A model generated the notes under the pieces. It was not told the origin of the DNA. It made no database searches and saw only the letters and a list, made by a program, of their open reading frames with translations. A program made the position numbers and the translations under genes. This document shows, in pieces, positions 24,115-31,661 of a stretch of DNA of 44,499 nt (within the stretch, counting starts at the first letter, position 1; the number at the start of each line of letters is the position of its first letter). Source of the DNA: Fusobacterium sp. IOR10 (GTDB lineage Bacteria > Fusobacteriota > Fusobacteriia > Fusobacteriales > Fusobacteriaceae); assembly GCF_010367435.1 (NCBI RefSeq), contig NZ_WJWY01000017.1:1-44499 (forward strand). Direction: 5' to 3'.

Positions 24115-24142
24115 AGTATATCATATTTTCAAAAAAAATCAA
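24115..24142 (-). promoter_or_regulatory. Promoter of the small basic-protein gene
   Basis: On the minus strand, TTGATT and TATACT are separated by 16 bases, about 70 bases before the start codon. Confidence 0.6.
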
Positions 24143-24160
24143 CTTTGGAATAAAAATTTT

Positions 24161-24886
24161 TTATTTTATTACAAATATTTCTTTTAATTTTTTCATATTT
24201 CCCCTACTAATTGGTATCTTATCGTCTAATATTTCTAGCTTTATATAATAGCTACCATTGAACCACGCATCAATTTCCACTATTTTGTTTAAATTCACTA
24301 TATATGATCTATGACATCTATAAAACTTATCCCCAGGTAAAATTTCCTCAAATTTTGATAATTTTAATTTGGAAACATAGGATTTTTCCTCTGTATGAAT
24401 TATACATTCCTTATCTAAAACTTCAATAAAGTAAATTTCATTTAGAAAAATAATTTTTAATTTATCCCCGTCATGTACAGCTATTTTTTTCACTGTAAAA
24501 TTATTGTTTCCTAGCTTTTCCTTTTTCTCCCAAAGTAGATCCAATATAACCTTATCAATTCTTTCCTCTGAATAGGGTTTTAATATATAATCAAAGGCTT
24601 TTATTTCAAAAGCATCTATAGCATGCTCTTTATATGCTGTTATAAAAATAATTTTTATATCACTTTTTAACTTAATTAATAATTTAGCTAAACTAACCCC
24701 ATCAATACTTGGCATATTTATATCTAAAAATATAACATCCACTTCATTTTTATTTTGAAAATATTTTAAGGCCTCCAATGGATTATCAAATTCCTTTTTT
24801 AAGCTTAGTTCTTCCCATTTTTTCAAGAAATATTTTAATTCTTCCCTAGCTGGCATTTCATCTTCAACTATTATATAATTCAACAT
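24161..24886 (-). CDS. LytTR-family response regulator
   Basis: A 241-residue response regulator. Residues 1 to about 120 are a receiver domain: IIVEDEMPAREEL (acidic pocket), VIFLDINMPSIDG with the phosphorylated Asp, and IIFITAYKEHAIDAFEIKAF followed by DYILKPY with the conserved Lys. The C-terminal part is a LytTR DNA-binding domain (FYRCHRSYIVNLNKIVEID is its clearest stretch), which binds direct repeats about two helical turns apart. It resembles BtsR/YpdB/LytR. It is 13 bases after the sensor kinase gene, with AAGGAG as ribosome site, and likely controls the divergent cstA-like gene. Confidence 0.93.
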   Translation of the reverse strand: MLNYIIVEDEMPAREELKYFLKKWEELSLKKEFDNPLEALKYFQNKNEVDVIFLDINMPSIDGVSLAKLLIKLKSDIKIIFITAYKEHAIDAFEIKAFDYILKPYSEERIDKVILDLLWEKKEKLGNNNFTVKKIAVHDGDKLKIIFLNEIYFIEVLDKECIIHTEEKSYVSKLKLSKFEEILPGDKFYRCHRSYIVNLNKIVEIDAWFNGSYYIKLEILDDKIPISRGNMKKLKEIFVIK

Positions 24887-24899
24887 TTTTTCTCCTTAT

Positions 24900-26564
24900 T
24901 TATTCACATTTTATTTGAAAGGATATTTCAGTTCCTTGATTTAATTTCTTTATTTCAAGACCTTTTCCGTAAATTAATTTCAGTCTATTATGAACATTTT
25001 TAAGTCCTATACCCTTCCCTTGTTTATCATCATTTATTTTCTTTACAACATCCTCATCAATTCCAACTCCATCATCCTTTATCTTTATATTTAATAACTT
25101 TTTGTCAAAGAAATTTATTTCAATTATAACTGTTCCCCCTTGGGGATTTTTCAGGATTCCATGTTTTATGCTATTTTCCACTAGAGGCTGTATTATTAAA
25201 CTAGGAATTTTTAAATTAAAGGAAGCTTTATCTATATTATACTCAATATTTATCTTATTTCCAAATCTTGCCTTTTCAATATTTACATATGCCTTAACTT
25301 GTTCTAATTCCTTTATAACAGTAACCTCTGTATTTAACTCATCTAAATTAAATCTCAAAAATACAGAAAGATCTAAAATTATTTTTCTAGCTCTTTCAGG
25401 ATTCATTCTAACAAAGGAAGAAATTGTATTTAAAGCATTGAATAAAAAATGCGGATTTATTTGAGTTTGTAACATTTTTAAATTTGCATCCTTTGCCATG
25501 GCTTCTAGTTTTTCTATTTTAGATAGTTCTAGCTGAGTTGAAATAAGTTGAGAAAGACCTAGCACCAATAACCTATTACTTTCTGTAATCCCTTCAAACT
25601 TATCAAAATAAATTTTTATAGTACCTGAAACCTTTTTTCCCCTATGAAGAGGAGCTATTATACAAGATTTAACATCTCCATTAACACATAGAAATTCATT
25701 TTTATTGAAAATTCTATTGGAAATAAAAAGTCTATCACTTTCCATAACCTTCTTTACAACATCACTTTTTATTTCTGAATGTTCTATTCTATAGGAATCA
25801 TTATAACAATAGCTTGATATTATTTCTTTTTTATTAGATAAAATAACCGTCTTTGCTCCTAGGCTCTCCATAATTATTTTACAAACCTCATTTAAGTTGT
25901 TTCCCTTCATAAAATACGGCAAGGTTTTATTAGCTATTTCCAAGGACAACATTGCTTGTTTCCCTGCTAATGACTCCCTTTCATCTATAATATTTTTTAT
26001 AATATAAATCACTATTGGAATTCCTAGGGAGTTGGATAATATCATTGGAAAATATATTTTTTCAACTATTTCCTTTGCAACTGCCTGGTCCTTTGCTAAA
26101 ACCAAAATAAGAAACATACTTAAATTTTCAACTATAAATCCATTTAAAAATCCATAAAAATATATATTCTTTTCGTTTTTGTACTTATATATATAAGCTG
26201 AAAGAAAGCCTCCAAAAATAGTAGAAATTGTACAAGCTAAACTTGTAACCTCCCCTGCATTTATAAAATATCTATGGGTCCCTGCTATTATCCCTGAAAT
26301 TATCCCAACTGTTGGAGAAATTAATATACCTCCAACTATTACTCCTATGTTTCTTGTGTTGGCAATGGCACCTTTATAATCTACCCCTGAATAAGTCCCT
26401 AATATTGCCAGACATCCAAAAAATAAAGACAAAAATATTATCTCTTTTTTTTTGTATTTTTCCTTTGAAAACAAAGATCTAGACTTTGTAAATCTTGCAA
26501 AAAAAAATGAGATAACTATTATATATCCTAAATTGTTTACCAACGCCCTACCTAAATTAAACAT
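24900..26564 (-). CDS. LytS/BtsS-like sensor histidine kinase
   Basis: A 554-residue sensor kinase. About 190 N-terminal residues hold five to six membrane segments of the 5TM-5TMR_LYT type, with the motif VGGILISPTVGIISGIIAG. A GAF-like domain lies at about 210-335. The kinase core has the phosphorylated His in LQTQINPHFLFNALNTI, and the ATPase domain has SLIIQPLVENSIKHGI and KDDGVGIDED, then GIGLKNVHNRLKLIYG. In E. coli the homologue BtsS responds to external pyruvate and activates a CstA-family pyruvate importer; here a cstA-like gene is divergent to it, so the same signal is plausible but inferred. Ribosome site AAGGAGAAGG. Confidence 0.93.
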   Translation of the reverse strand: MFNLGRALVNNLGYIIVISFFFARFTKSRSLFSKEKYKKKEIIFLSLFFGCLAILGTYSGVDYKGAIANTRNIGVIVGGILISPTVGIISGIIAGTHRYFINAGEVTSLACTISTIFGGFLSAYIYKYKNEKNIYFYGFLNGFIVENLSMFLILVLAKDQAVAKEIVEKIYFPMILSNSLGIPIVIYIIKNIIDERESLAGKQAMLSLEIANKTLPYFMKGNNLNEVCKIIMESLGAKTVILSNKKEIISSYCYNDSYRIEHSEIKSDVVKKVMESDRLFISNRIFNKNEFLCVNGDVKSCIIAPLHRGKKVSGTIKIYFDKFEGITESNRLLVLGLSQLISTQLELSKIEKLEAMAKDANLKMLQTQINPHFLFNALNTISSFVRMNPERARKIILDLSVFLRFNLDELNTEVTVIKELEQVKAYVNIEKARFGNKINIEYNIDKASFNLKIPSLIIQPLVENSIKHGILKNPQGGTVIIEINFFDKKLLNIKIKDDGVGIDEDVVKKINDDKQGKGIGLKNVHNRLKLIYGKGLEIKKLNQGTEISFQIKCE

Positions 26565-26664
26565 TCCTTCTCCTTTTTAAATTTATCTTTTAAATATTTT
26601 AACATATATTTCTTCTAAGGTAAATTATATTAATTTGAACATAAGTTATTCACACTTATTTTTT

Positions 26665-26706
26665 GCATTTTAGAACCAATAAAATACATTTCACATCATT
26701 TTACAA
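26665..26706 (+). promoter_or_regulatory. Candidate LytTR operator: repeats of (G/A)CATTT upstream of cstA
   Basis: GCATTTTAGA (26665-26674) and ACATTTCACA (26686-26695) are direct repeats with a 21-base period and 11-base gap, and a third, TCATTTTACA, begins 10 bases later. The E. coli LytTR regulator YpdB binds GGCATTTCAT repeats with the same 11-base gap, so the match in sequence and spacing is notable. The repeats lie about 45-75 bases before the predicted transcription start of the cstA-like gene, an activator position. Confidence 0.5.
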
Positions 26707-26727
26707 CAATTAATCTCTAAAGTATTC

Positions 26728-26733
26728 TATAAT
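26728..26733 (+). promoter_or_regulatory. -10 element of the cstA-like gene
   Basis: A perfect TATAAT lies 45 bases before the start codon. No recognisable -35 occurs at 16-18 bases upstream (AACAAT only), consistent with a promoter needing an activator such as the divergent LytTR regulator. Confidence 0.55.
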
Positions 26734-26777
26734 ACTATCGTATTAATAATTTTAATAAATTTTTAGGGAGGTTTTGT

Positions 26778-28166
26778 ATGATTAGTTTTATAGTAGCTTT
26801 AATCGCTTTGGTTATTGGTTACATGACTTATGGTAAAGTTGTAGAAAGAATTTTTGGTATTGATGAAAATGTACCGACTCCAGCAGTTAAACTTGCAGAT
26901 GGGGTAGATTATATTGAAATGGATTGGAAAAAAGTATTCTTAATCCAATTCTTAAATATTGCTGGACTTGGACCTATTTTTGGTGCTATTCTTGGAGCAC
27001 TTTGGGGACCAGTTGCTTTTTTATGGATTGTATTTGGATGTATTTTTGCTGGTGGTGTACACGATTACCTATCTGGAATGTTATCTGTTAAAAACGACGG
27101 AGCAACTATAGCAGAAATTGTTGGTAAATATTTAGGAGAAGTACCTAGAAATATTATGAGAGTTTTCTCAGTGGTTTTACTAGTATTGGTTGGAGTTGTT
27201 TTTGTTAAAGGACCTGCTGGTATTTTAGCTAATATGACTGGTGTAAAATCTTTAGTTTGGGTTAGTATCATTATTGTTTATTATATTCTTGCAACTGTTC
27301 TTCCTGTTGATAAATTAATTGGTAGAATTTATCCTTTATTTGGAGCTTGTCTTCTTATTATGGGTGTTGGAATTGGAGTATCATTAATAGTAAATGGATA
27401 TAATATCCCTGAAATTTCTTTTACAAATATGCATCCTAAAGGAACTTCAGTTTTCCCTTACCTATTTATAACAATTGCATGTGGAGCAATTTCTGGATTC
27501 CATGCAACTCAATCACCACTTATGGCTAGATGTTTAAAGAATCAAAAAGAAGGTAGAAAAGTATTTTATGGTTCTATGATTGCAGAGGGTGTTATTGCTC
27601 TTATATGGGCTGCTGCTGCTATGAGTTTCTTTGGTGGAACTGAAGGACTTGCAAAGGCTGGTTCCCCTGCTGTTGTTGTTAATGTTATATCAAATTCTAT
27701 GCTTGGTAAATTTGGAGGAATTTTAGCAATATTAGGTGTTGTAGCTTGTCCTATTACTTCAGGAGATACTGCTTTTAGAAGTGCTAGACTTGCAATAGCT
27801 GATGCTATTCACTTTAAACAAGGTCCTATTAAAAATAGATTTTTAATAGCTCTTCCTTTATTTGCAATTGGTATTGGTCTTTGTTTCATGGACTTTACAA
27901 TTATTTGGAGATATTTTGCTTGGTCTAACCAAACTCTTGCTACTATTGCTCTTTGGGCTGGAGCTACTTATCTTGCAGGTGAACATAAGAATTACTGGAT
28001 TGCAGCAATACCTGCTACTTTCATGACAGTTGTAGTTACTTCTTATATTTTAATTGCCCCTGAAGGATTTAGATTACCTGAAATAGTTGGTAACTGCTCT
28101 GGTTTAATACTTGCAGTTGTTTCTATAACTTTATTCCTTTCTAAAATTAAAAAATATAAAGTGTAA
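26778..28166 (+). CDS. CstA/BtsT-family transporter (pyruvate or peptide uptake)
   Basis: A 462-residue inner-membrane protein with about 12 hydrophobic segments. It belongs to the CstA family: IGYMTYGKVVERIFGID at the N terminus, KVFLIQFLNIAGLGPIFGAI, AGGVHDYLSGMLSVKNDG, SGFHATQSPLMARCLKNQKE and CPITSGDTAFRSARLAIAD. It is shorter than the roughly 700-residue enterobacterial CstA and BtsT, matching the compact form of anaerobes. E. coli members import pyruvate and possibly peptides; here pyruvate is favoured by the divergent LytS-type sensor. Ribosome site AGGGAGG. It ends at a strong shared terminator. Gene symbol left blank because substrate is not certain. Confidence 0.92.
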   Translation: MISFIVALIALVIGYMTYGKVVERIFGIDENVPTPAVKLADGVDYIEMDWKKVFLIQFLNIAGLGPIFGAILGALWGPVAFLWIVFGCIFAGGVHDYLSGMLSVKNDGATIAEIVGKYLGEVPRNIMRVFSVVLLVLVGVVFVKGPAGILANMTGVKSLVWVSIIIVYYILATVLPVDKLIGRIYPLFGACLLIMGVGIGVSLIVNGYNIPEISFTNMHPKGTSVFPYLFITIACGAISGFHATQSPLMARCLKNQKEGRKVFYGSMIAEGVIALIWAAAAMSFFGGTEGLAKAGSPAVVVNVISNSMLGKFGGILAILGVVACPITSGDTAFRSARLAIADAIHFKQGPIKNRFLIALPLFAIGIGLCFMDFTIIWRYFAWSNQTLATIALWAGATYLAGEHKNYWIAAIPATFMTVVVTSYILIAPEGFRLPEIVGNCSGLILAVVSITLFLSKIKKYKV

Positions 28167-28183
28167 AATAATTAATAGAAATT

Positions 28184-28226
28184 AAAAAGAGACAATTCCT
28201 ATAAAATATAGGAATTGTCTCTTTTC
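28184..28226. terminator. Strong bidirectional terminator after cstA-like gene
   Basis: A 16-bp perfect stem (28188-28203 with 28207-28222; core GAGACAATTCCTATA) with a 3-base loop, A's before and T's after. It serves the plus-strand transporter and the minus-strand operon ending at 28245. Confidence 0.9.
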
Positions 28227-28244
28227 TTTTATGCTTTAATATTT

Positions 28245-28526
28245 TTAGATCTTATTATATATATTAATATCTCCATCTTTTGTTATTCCATCAATTTGAG
28301 GTACAATTCTTTTAAAATGAGCTGTTTCAAAATGTGCTTTTAAAACTTCCATATTTTCCCATTTTTCAATAAATGTTAGAATATTCTTATTTTTAGAATC
28401 CTCATATGCACAGTATTCTATACATCCATTTTCTTTTAATGTATGTCCTATAAGCTCCTTTGCTAGACTTTTAAATTCTTCCACCTTATTATTTTTTACA
28501 ACGTTTTTTGCAACTACTACTATCAT
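28245..28526 (-). CDS. ABM-domain (YgiN-like) putative monooxygenase
   Basis: A 93-residue single ABM-fold protein: VVVAKNVVKNNKVEEFKSLA, the central GCIEYCAYEDSKNKNILTFI and EKWENMEVLKAHFETAHFK with the characteristic Trp and paired His. Small ABM proteins act as quinol monooxygenases or other cofactor-free oxygenases, and some degrade haem; in an anaerobe the activity may be protective. It is last of a four-gene minus-strand operon, 22 bases after the aldo/keto reductase gene. The substrate is unknown. Confidence 0.85.
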   Translation of the reverse strand: MIVVVAKNVVKNNKVEEFKSLAKELIGHTLKENGCIEYCAYEDSKNKNILTFIEKWENMEVLKAHFETAHFKRIVPQIDGITKDGDINIYNKI

Positions 28527-28548
28527 ATTTCCCCCTATTTTTATTAAA

Positions 28549-29364
28549 TTAAAATGAACAATTATCTGGATCAGGAAATAACCTCATTCCATTACATTGT
28601 TTTTTTAAAAGTTTCAAATCTTCATCATCCAATGAAAAATCAAAAATATCTTTATTAGATATTATTCTTTCTTCTGTTACAGATTTTGGAAGAACAATAA
28701 TTCCCCTATGAACTAAAAATTTTAATCCTATATTAGCCACTGTTTTATTATGTTTAATGGCAATTTTTTTCATATCTTCATTGGAAAATATTCCCCCTGA
28801 TTGCATAGGAGCATAGGCTTCTAATTTTATATTCTTTGAATCACAATATTTTTGTAAATTATATTGGGGAAGTCCCACATGAATTTCAACTTGATTTACT
28901 ACAGGGTTTATCCTAGCTGTTTTTAAAAGTGTTTTAATGTGAGTTTCAGTAAAGTTTGAAACTCCTATTGCTTTTATTTTCCCAGCTTCATATAACTCTT
29001 CCATTGCTCTCCATGAATCAGCAGCTTTTTTTTCACCCTTGAACCAATGTATTAAATACATATCAAGATAATCTGTTCCTAATTTTTTCAATGATTCTTC
29101 AAATGCTTTTTTTGTACTTTCATAACCTTGGTCTGAGTTCCATAATTTAGATGTTATAAAAAGTGTTTCCCTTGGAATTCCACTATCTTTAATTGCCCTT
29201 CCAATTTCCAATTCATTTTCATAGATCATAGCAGTATCAATATGTCTATATCCTGATCTTAAAGCTATTTTTACAGCGTTATATACATCTTTGTCCTTTG
29301 CTCTATATGTTCCAAGTCCAATAATAGGAATTTGAACACCATTGTTTAAAGTTACCTTTTCCAT
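28549..29364 (-). CDS. Aldo/keto reductase
   Basis: A 271-residue NADPH-dependent aldo/keto reductase. The catalytic tetrad is visible: Asp in SGYRHIDTAMIYENE, Tyr in the same segment, Lys in LFITSKLWNSDQ and His in YLIHWF. The cofactor-binding end includes VLPKSVTEERIISN. Such enzymes reduce a wide range of aldehydes, including methylglyoxal. It sits between glyoxalase I (19-base gap) and the ABM protein, supporting a role in reactive-carbonyl removal, though the substrate is inferred. Of the 2,5-diketogluconate-reductase-like subfamily. Confidence 0.94.
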   Translation of the reverse strand: MEKVTLNNGVQIPIIGLGTYRAKDKDVYNAVKIALRSGYRHIDTAMIYENELEIGRAIKDSGIPRETLFITSKLWNSDQGYESTKKAFEESLKKLGTDYLDMYLIHWFKGEKKAADSWRAMEELYEAGKIKAIGVSNFTETHIKTLLKTARINPVVNQVEIHVGLPQYNLQKYCDSKNIKLEAYAPMQSGGIFSNEDMKKIAIKHNKTVANIGLKFLVHRGIIVLPKSVTEERIISNKDIFDFSLDDEDLKLLKKQCNGMRLFPDPDNCSF

Positions 29365-29383
29365 AATCTACCTCCACATTAAA

Positions 29384-29767
29384 TTATTTAGCTCTAATTA
29401 TTTCAATTTTATATCCATCTGGATCTGTAATAAAGTAATAGCTAGGTTGTTCCCCTGGAAGTCCCTTAAGATCTGTTACCTCATATCCTGATTTTTTATG
29501 TACATCATAGGATTTTTCCAAATCCTTTACCACTAAAGCAAAATGACTAAATCCATTTCCCATTTCATATGGTTTTTCAGGACTGTAATTATATGTTAAT
29601 TCTATCTCAAAATTTTCATCTGCATCTGTTAAATATACCAATGTAAATTTCCATTTTGGAAAATCTTTCCTTCTTGTTTCTTTTAGCTCTAAAGCTCCTT
29701 TGTAAAATTCAAGTGACTTTTCAAGATCCATCACCCTTATACAAGCATGTTCTAATTTATATTTCAT
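29384..29767 (-). CDS. gloA: Lactoylglutathione lyase (glyoxalase I)-like protein
   Basis: A 127-residue glyoxalase/VOC-fold protein made of two beta-alpha-beta-beta-beta modules. Metal ligands in the expected places are His in LEHACIRVMDLEKSLEFYKG, Glu in FEIELTYNY, His in GNGFSHFALVV and Glu in DPDGYKIEIIRAK. This set matches glyoxalase I, which isomerises the methylglyoxal-glutathione adduct. Whether the organism uses glutathione or another thiol is unknown. It follows the sirtuin gene by 37 bases and has an AGGAGG ribosome site. Confidence 0.9.
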   Translation of the reverse strand: MKYKLEHACIRVMDLEKSLEFYKGALELKETRRKDFPKWKFTLVYLTDADENFEIELTYNYSPEKPYEMGNGFSHFALVVKDLEKSYDVHKKSGYEVTDLKGLPGEQPSYYFITDPDGYKIEIIRAK

Positions 29768-29804
29768 ATATCCTCCTAAAAGTTTTAATTGCTATTTTTT
29801 AAAT

Positions 29805-30518
29805 TTAATTTTTTTTTAATTTTTTTACTAGTTTATCTAAAACTTCTGAAAAATTACCTTTTATTGCAAGTGTTGCATGGGCATCATAACCAGTAAAATC
29901 CTCATTTATTATAACTAAATTTTTACCTTTAAAATAAGTTATATAATTTGCAGCAGGATAAACTGTTAAGCTAGTTCCTGATACTATTAGGGTATCTGCC
30001 TTTTCTATTTCCCCAATAGCTCTGTATGTTACAGTTTCATCTAACATTTCCCCGTAAAGAGTTACTTTTGGTCTCACAACTCCTCCACATTCACATTTAA
30101 ACTCTTTAGTATCTCTCTTTCCACATTTTAAACAATACCAATCTTTAAGTGTTCCATGTAATTCTATAACATTTTTGCTTCCTGACTCTTGATGTAAATT
30201 ATCAATGTTTTGGGTAATAATTGCCTTTAATTTTCCCATTTTTTCAAGTTCCAATAGAGCGTAATGCCCCTTGTTTGGTTTTATATTTTCTATAGACATT
30301 TTTTCCTTAACATATTCACTAAAAATTTCCCTGTGACAGTTAAAAAAATCAATGCTCAAAATTTCTTCTGGTTTATAACCTTTATATAAAGTTTTGTATA
30401 GACCCTCTTTACCTCTGAAATCTTTTATTCCTGAATCTGTTGAGGTTCCTGCTCCACCGAAGAAAACTATGTATTTACTTTCTTCAACTATCTTTACTAA
30501 ACTATCAATACTGTCCAT
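29805..30518 (-). CDS. cobB: Sir2-family NAD-dependent protein deacylase
   Basis: A 237-residue sirtuin. The NAD site is FFGGAGTSTDSGIKDFRG, then IITQNIDNLHQESG, the catalytic His in VIELHGTLKDWYC, a zinc site made of CLKC and a later Cys pair in CECGG, and VRPKVTLYGEML. Sirtuins remove acyl groups from Lys, for example reactivating acetyl-CoA synthetase. High acetyl phosphate from Pta, encoded in this window, could acetylate proteins non-enzymatically, but a link is inference. First gene of the four-gene detoxification-like operon; ribosome site AAGGAGGG. Confidence 0.94.
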   Translation of the reverse strand: MDSIDSLVKIVEESKYIVFFGGAGTSTDSGIKDFRGKEGLYKTLYKGYKPEEILSIDFFNCHREIFSEYVKEKMSIENIKPNKGHYALLELEKMGKLKAIITQNIDNLHQESGSKNVIELHGTLKDWYCLKCGKRDTKEFKCECGGVVRPKVTLYGEMLDETVTYRAIGEIEKADTLIVSGTSLTVYPAANYITYFKGKNLVIINEDFTGYDAHATLAIKGNFSEVLDKLVKKLKKN

Positions 30519-30544
30519 AATATTTCCCTCCTTTTTATCTTTAC

Positions 30545-30573
30545 TTTCAAGATTTAATTAAAAATGATATAAT
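30545..30573 (+). promoter_or_regulatory. Promoter of the nucleotidyltransferase gene
   Basis: TTTCAA and a perfect TATAAT are separated by 17 bases, 33 bases before the start codon, in the divergent gap with the sirtuin gene. Confidence 0.6.
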
Positions 30574-30605
30574 TTAAGTATAAATTTTATTTAGGTGGTC
30601 CCATT

Positions 30606-31601
30606 ATGAAAATAACAAATAAATTAAAAAAGTTTAATAAGAATCTTGAAAGTTTTTTATCTAAAAATATTCTGCACACTTTAGATATATTATACACCAT
30701 TTCACTAGAAGAAAATAAAAATATTTTTTTAGTTGGAGGAATTGTTAGGGATATAATTATAGAACAAGATACCTGTGACATTGATATTGTTTATACAGGG
30801 GATATTTACAAATTAGGAGAATCCATATGTAATTTATTTGAAGTTAAATATTCTAGATTCAATGAAAAATTTCTAACTTTTAATATTCTTCTAACAAATA
30901 ATATTAACATTGACATTGCTGCTCCTAGAACTGAAACCTATCCTTTCTCTGGAGCTTTGCCTATTGTTGAAAGATCAATACTAGAAAAGGATTATTGTAG
31001 AAGAGATTTCACCATTAATTCCCTTTACATTAAACTAGATAATGAACTGTCATTAATTGATTATGCTAAGGGACTATGTGATATTTCAGAGAAGAAAATT
31101 AAAATTTTACATGAAAAAAGTTTTTTTGAAGATCCCACTAGAATTTTAAGAGCTATTAAATTTTTAAGTAGATATAACTATACTTTAGAATCTAGAACAG
31201 AATTTCTTTTAAAGGATGCTATTTCAAAAAATCTTATTCTCAATATTTCATCTGATAGGTTTAAAAACGAACTATTTCATCTTTTTGAAGAAGAAAACCT
31301 AGAAAATATAATTTTAAATATAATTAAATACAGGGTCTTTTCATGTTTTAATACAAAAAGTATTGAAATAAATACCTATGAAAATATTTTAAAAACTTTT
31401 AATAATATTTTTAACTTAAAAAATACTTTTTTTTGTAGAAATATTAAACAGATAGAAAAGGAAAAAATCCTATTATTTCTATTTTTTATGGAAAATGATA
31501 ATGAAAAAATCCAAGAAGTTTTAAAATACTTCAATCTTTCCAAGAAAAATATCAAATTTTTACTAACTTTAAAAGATTTTTGTAAGTCTACCTTTAACTA
31601 A
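30606..31601 (+). CDS. tRNA nucleotidyltransferase / poly(A) polymerase family protein
   Basis: A 331-residue class II nucleotidyltransferase. It has FLVGGIVRDIII, the catalytic DIDIVYTGD (Asp-x-Asp), RRDFTINSLYIKL and EDPTRILRAIKFLSRY, which together define the CCA-adding/poly(A) polymerase head and neck. It is shorter than bacterial CCA enzymes of 400 or more residues and shows no HD domain, so the body/tail region is reduced. It may add CCA, only CC or A, or polyadenylate RNA; I cannot choose. Asn- and Lys-rich C terminus. Ribosome site AGGTGG. It is upstream of the second EPSP synthase gene. Confidence 0.88.
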   Translation: MKITNKLKKFNKNLESFLSKNILHTLDILYTISLEENKNIFLVGGIVRDIIIEQDTCDIDIVYTGDIYKLGESICNLFEVKYSRFNEKFLTFNILLTNNINIDIAAPRTETYPFSGALPIVERSILEKDYCRRDFTINSLYIKLDNELSLIDYAKGLCDISEKKIKILHEKSFFEDPTRILRAIKFLSRYNYTLESRTEFLLKDAISKNLILNISSDRFKNELFHLFEEENLENIILNIIKYRVFSCFNTKSIEINTYENILKTFNNIFNLKNTFFCRNIKQIEKEKILLFLFFMENDNEKIQEVLKYFNLSKKNIKFLLTLKDFCKSTFN

Positions 31602-31621
31602 ACACCAAAAAATGATATAAT
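31593..31621 (+). promoter_or_regulatory. Promoter before the second EPSP synthase gene
   Basis: TTTAAC and a perfect TATAAT are separated by 17 bases, overlapping the end of the nucleotidyltransferase gene and 41 bases before the next start codon. Confidence 0.5.
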
Positions 31622-31661
31622 ATAATGTGAAGCAAAATAATACAGAGGAGTTGAATAAAAA

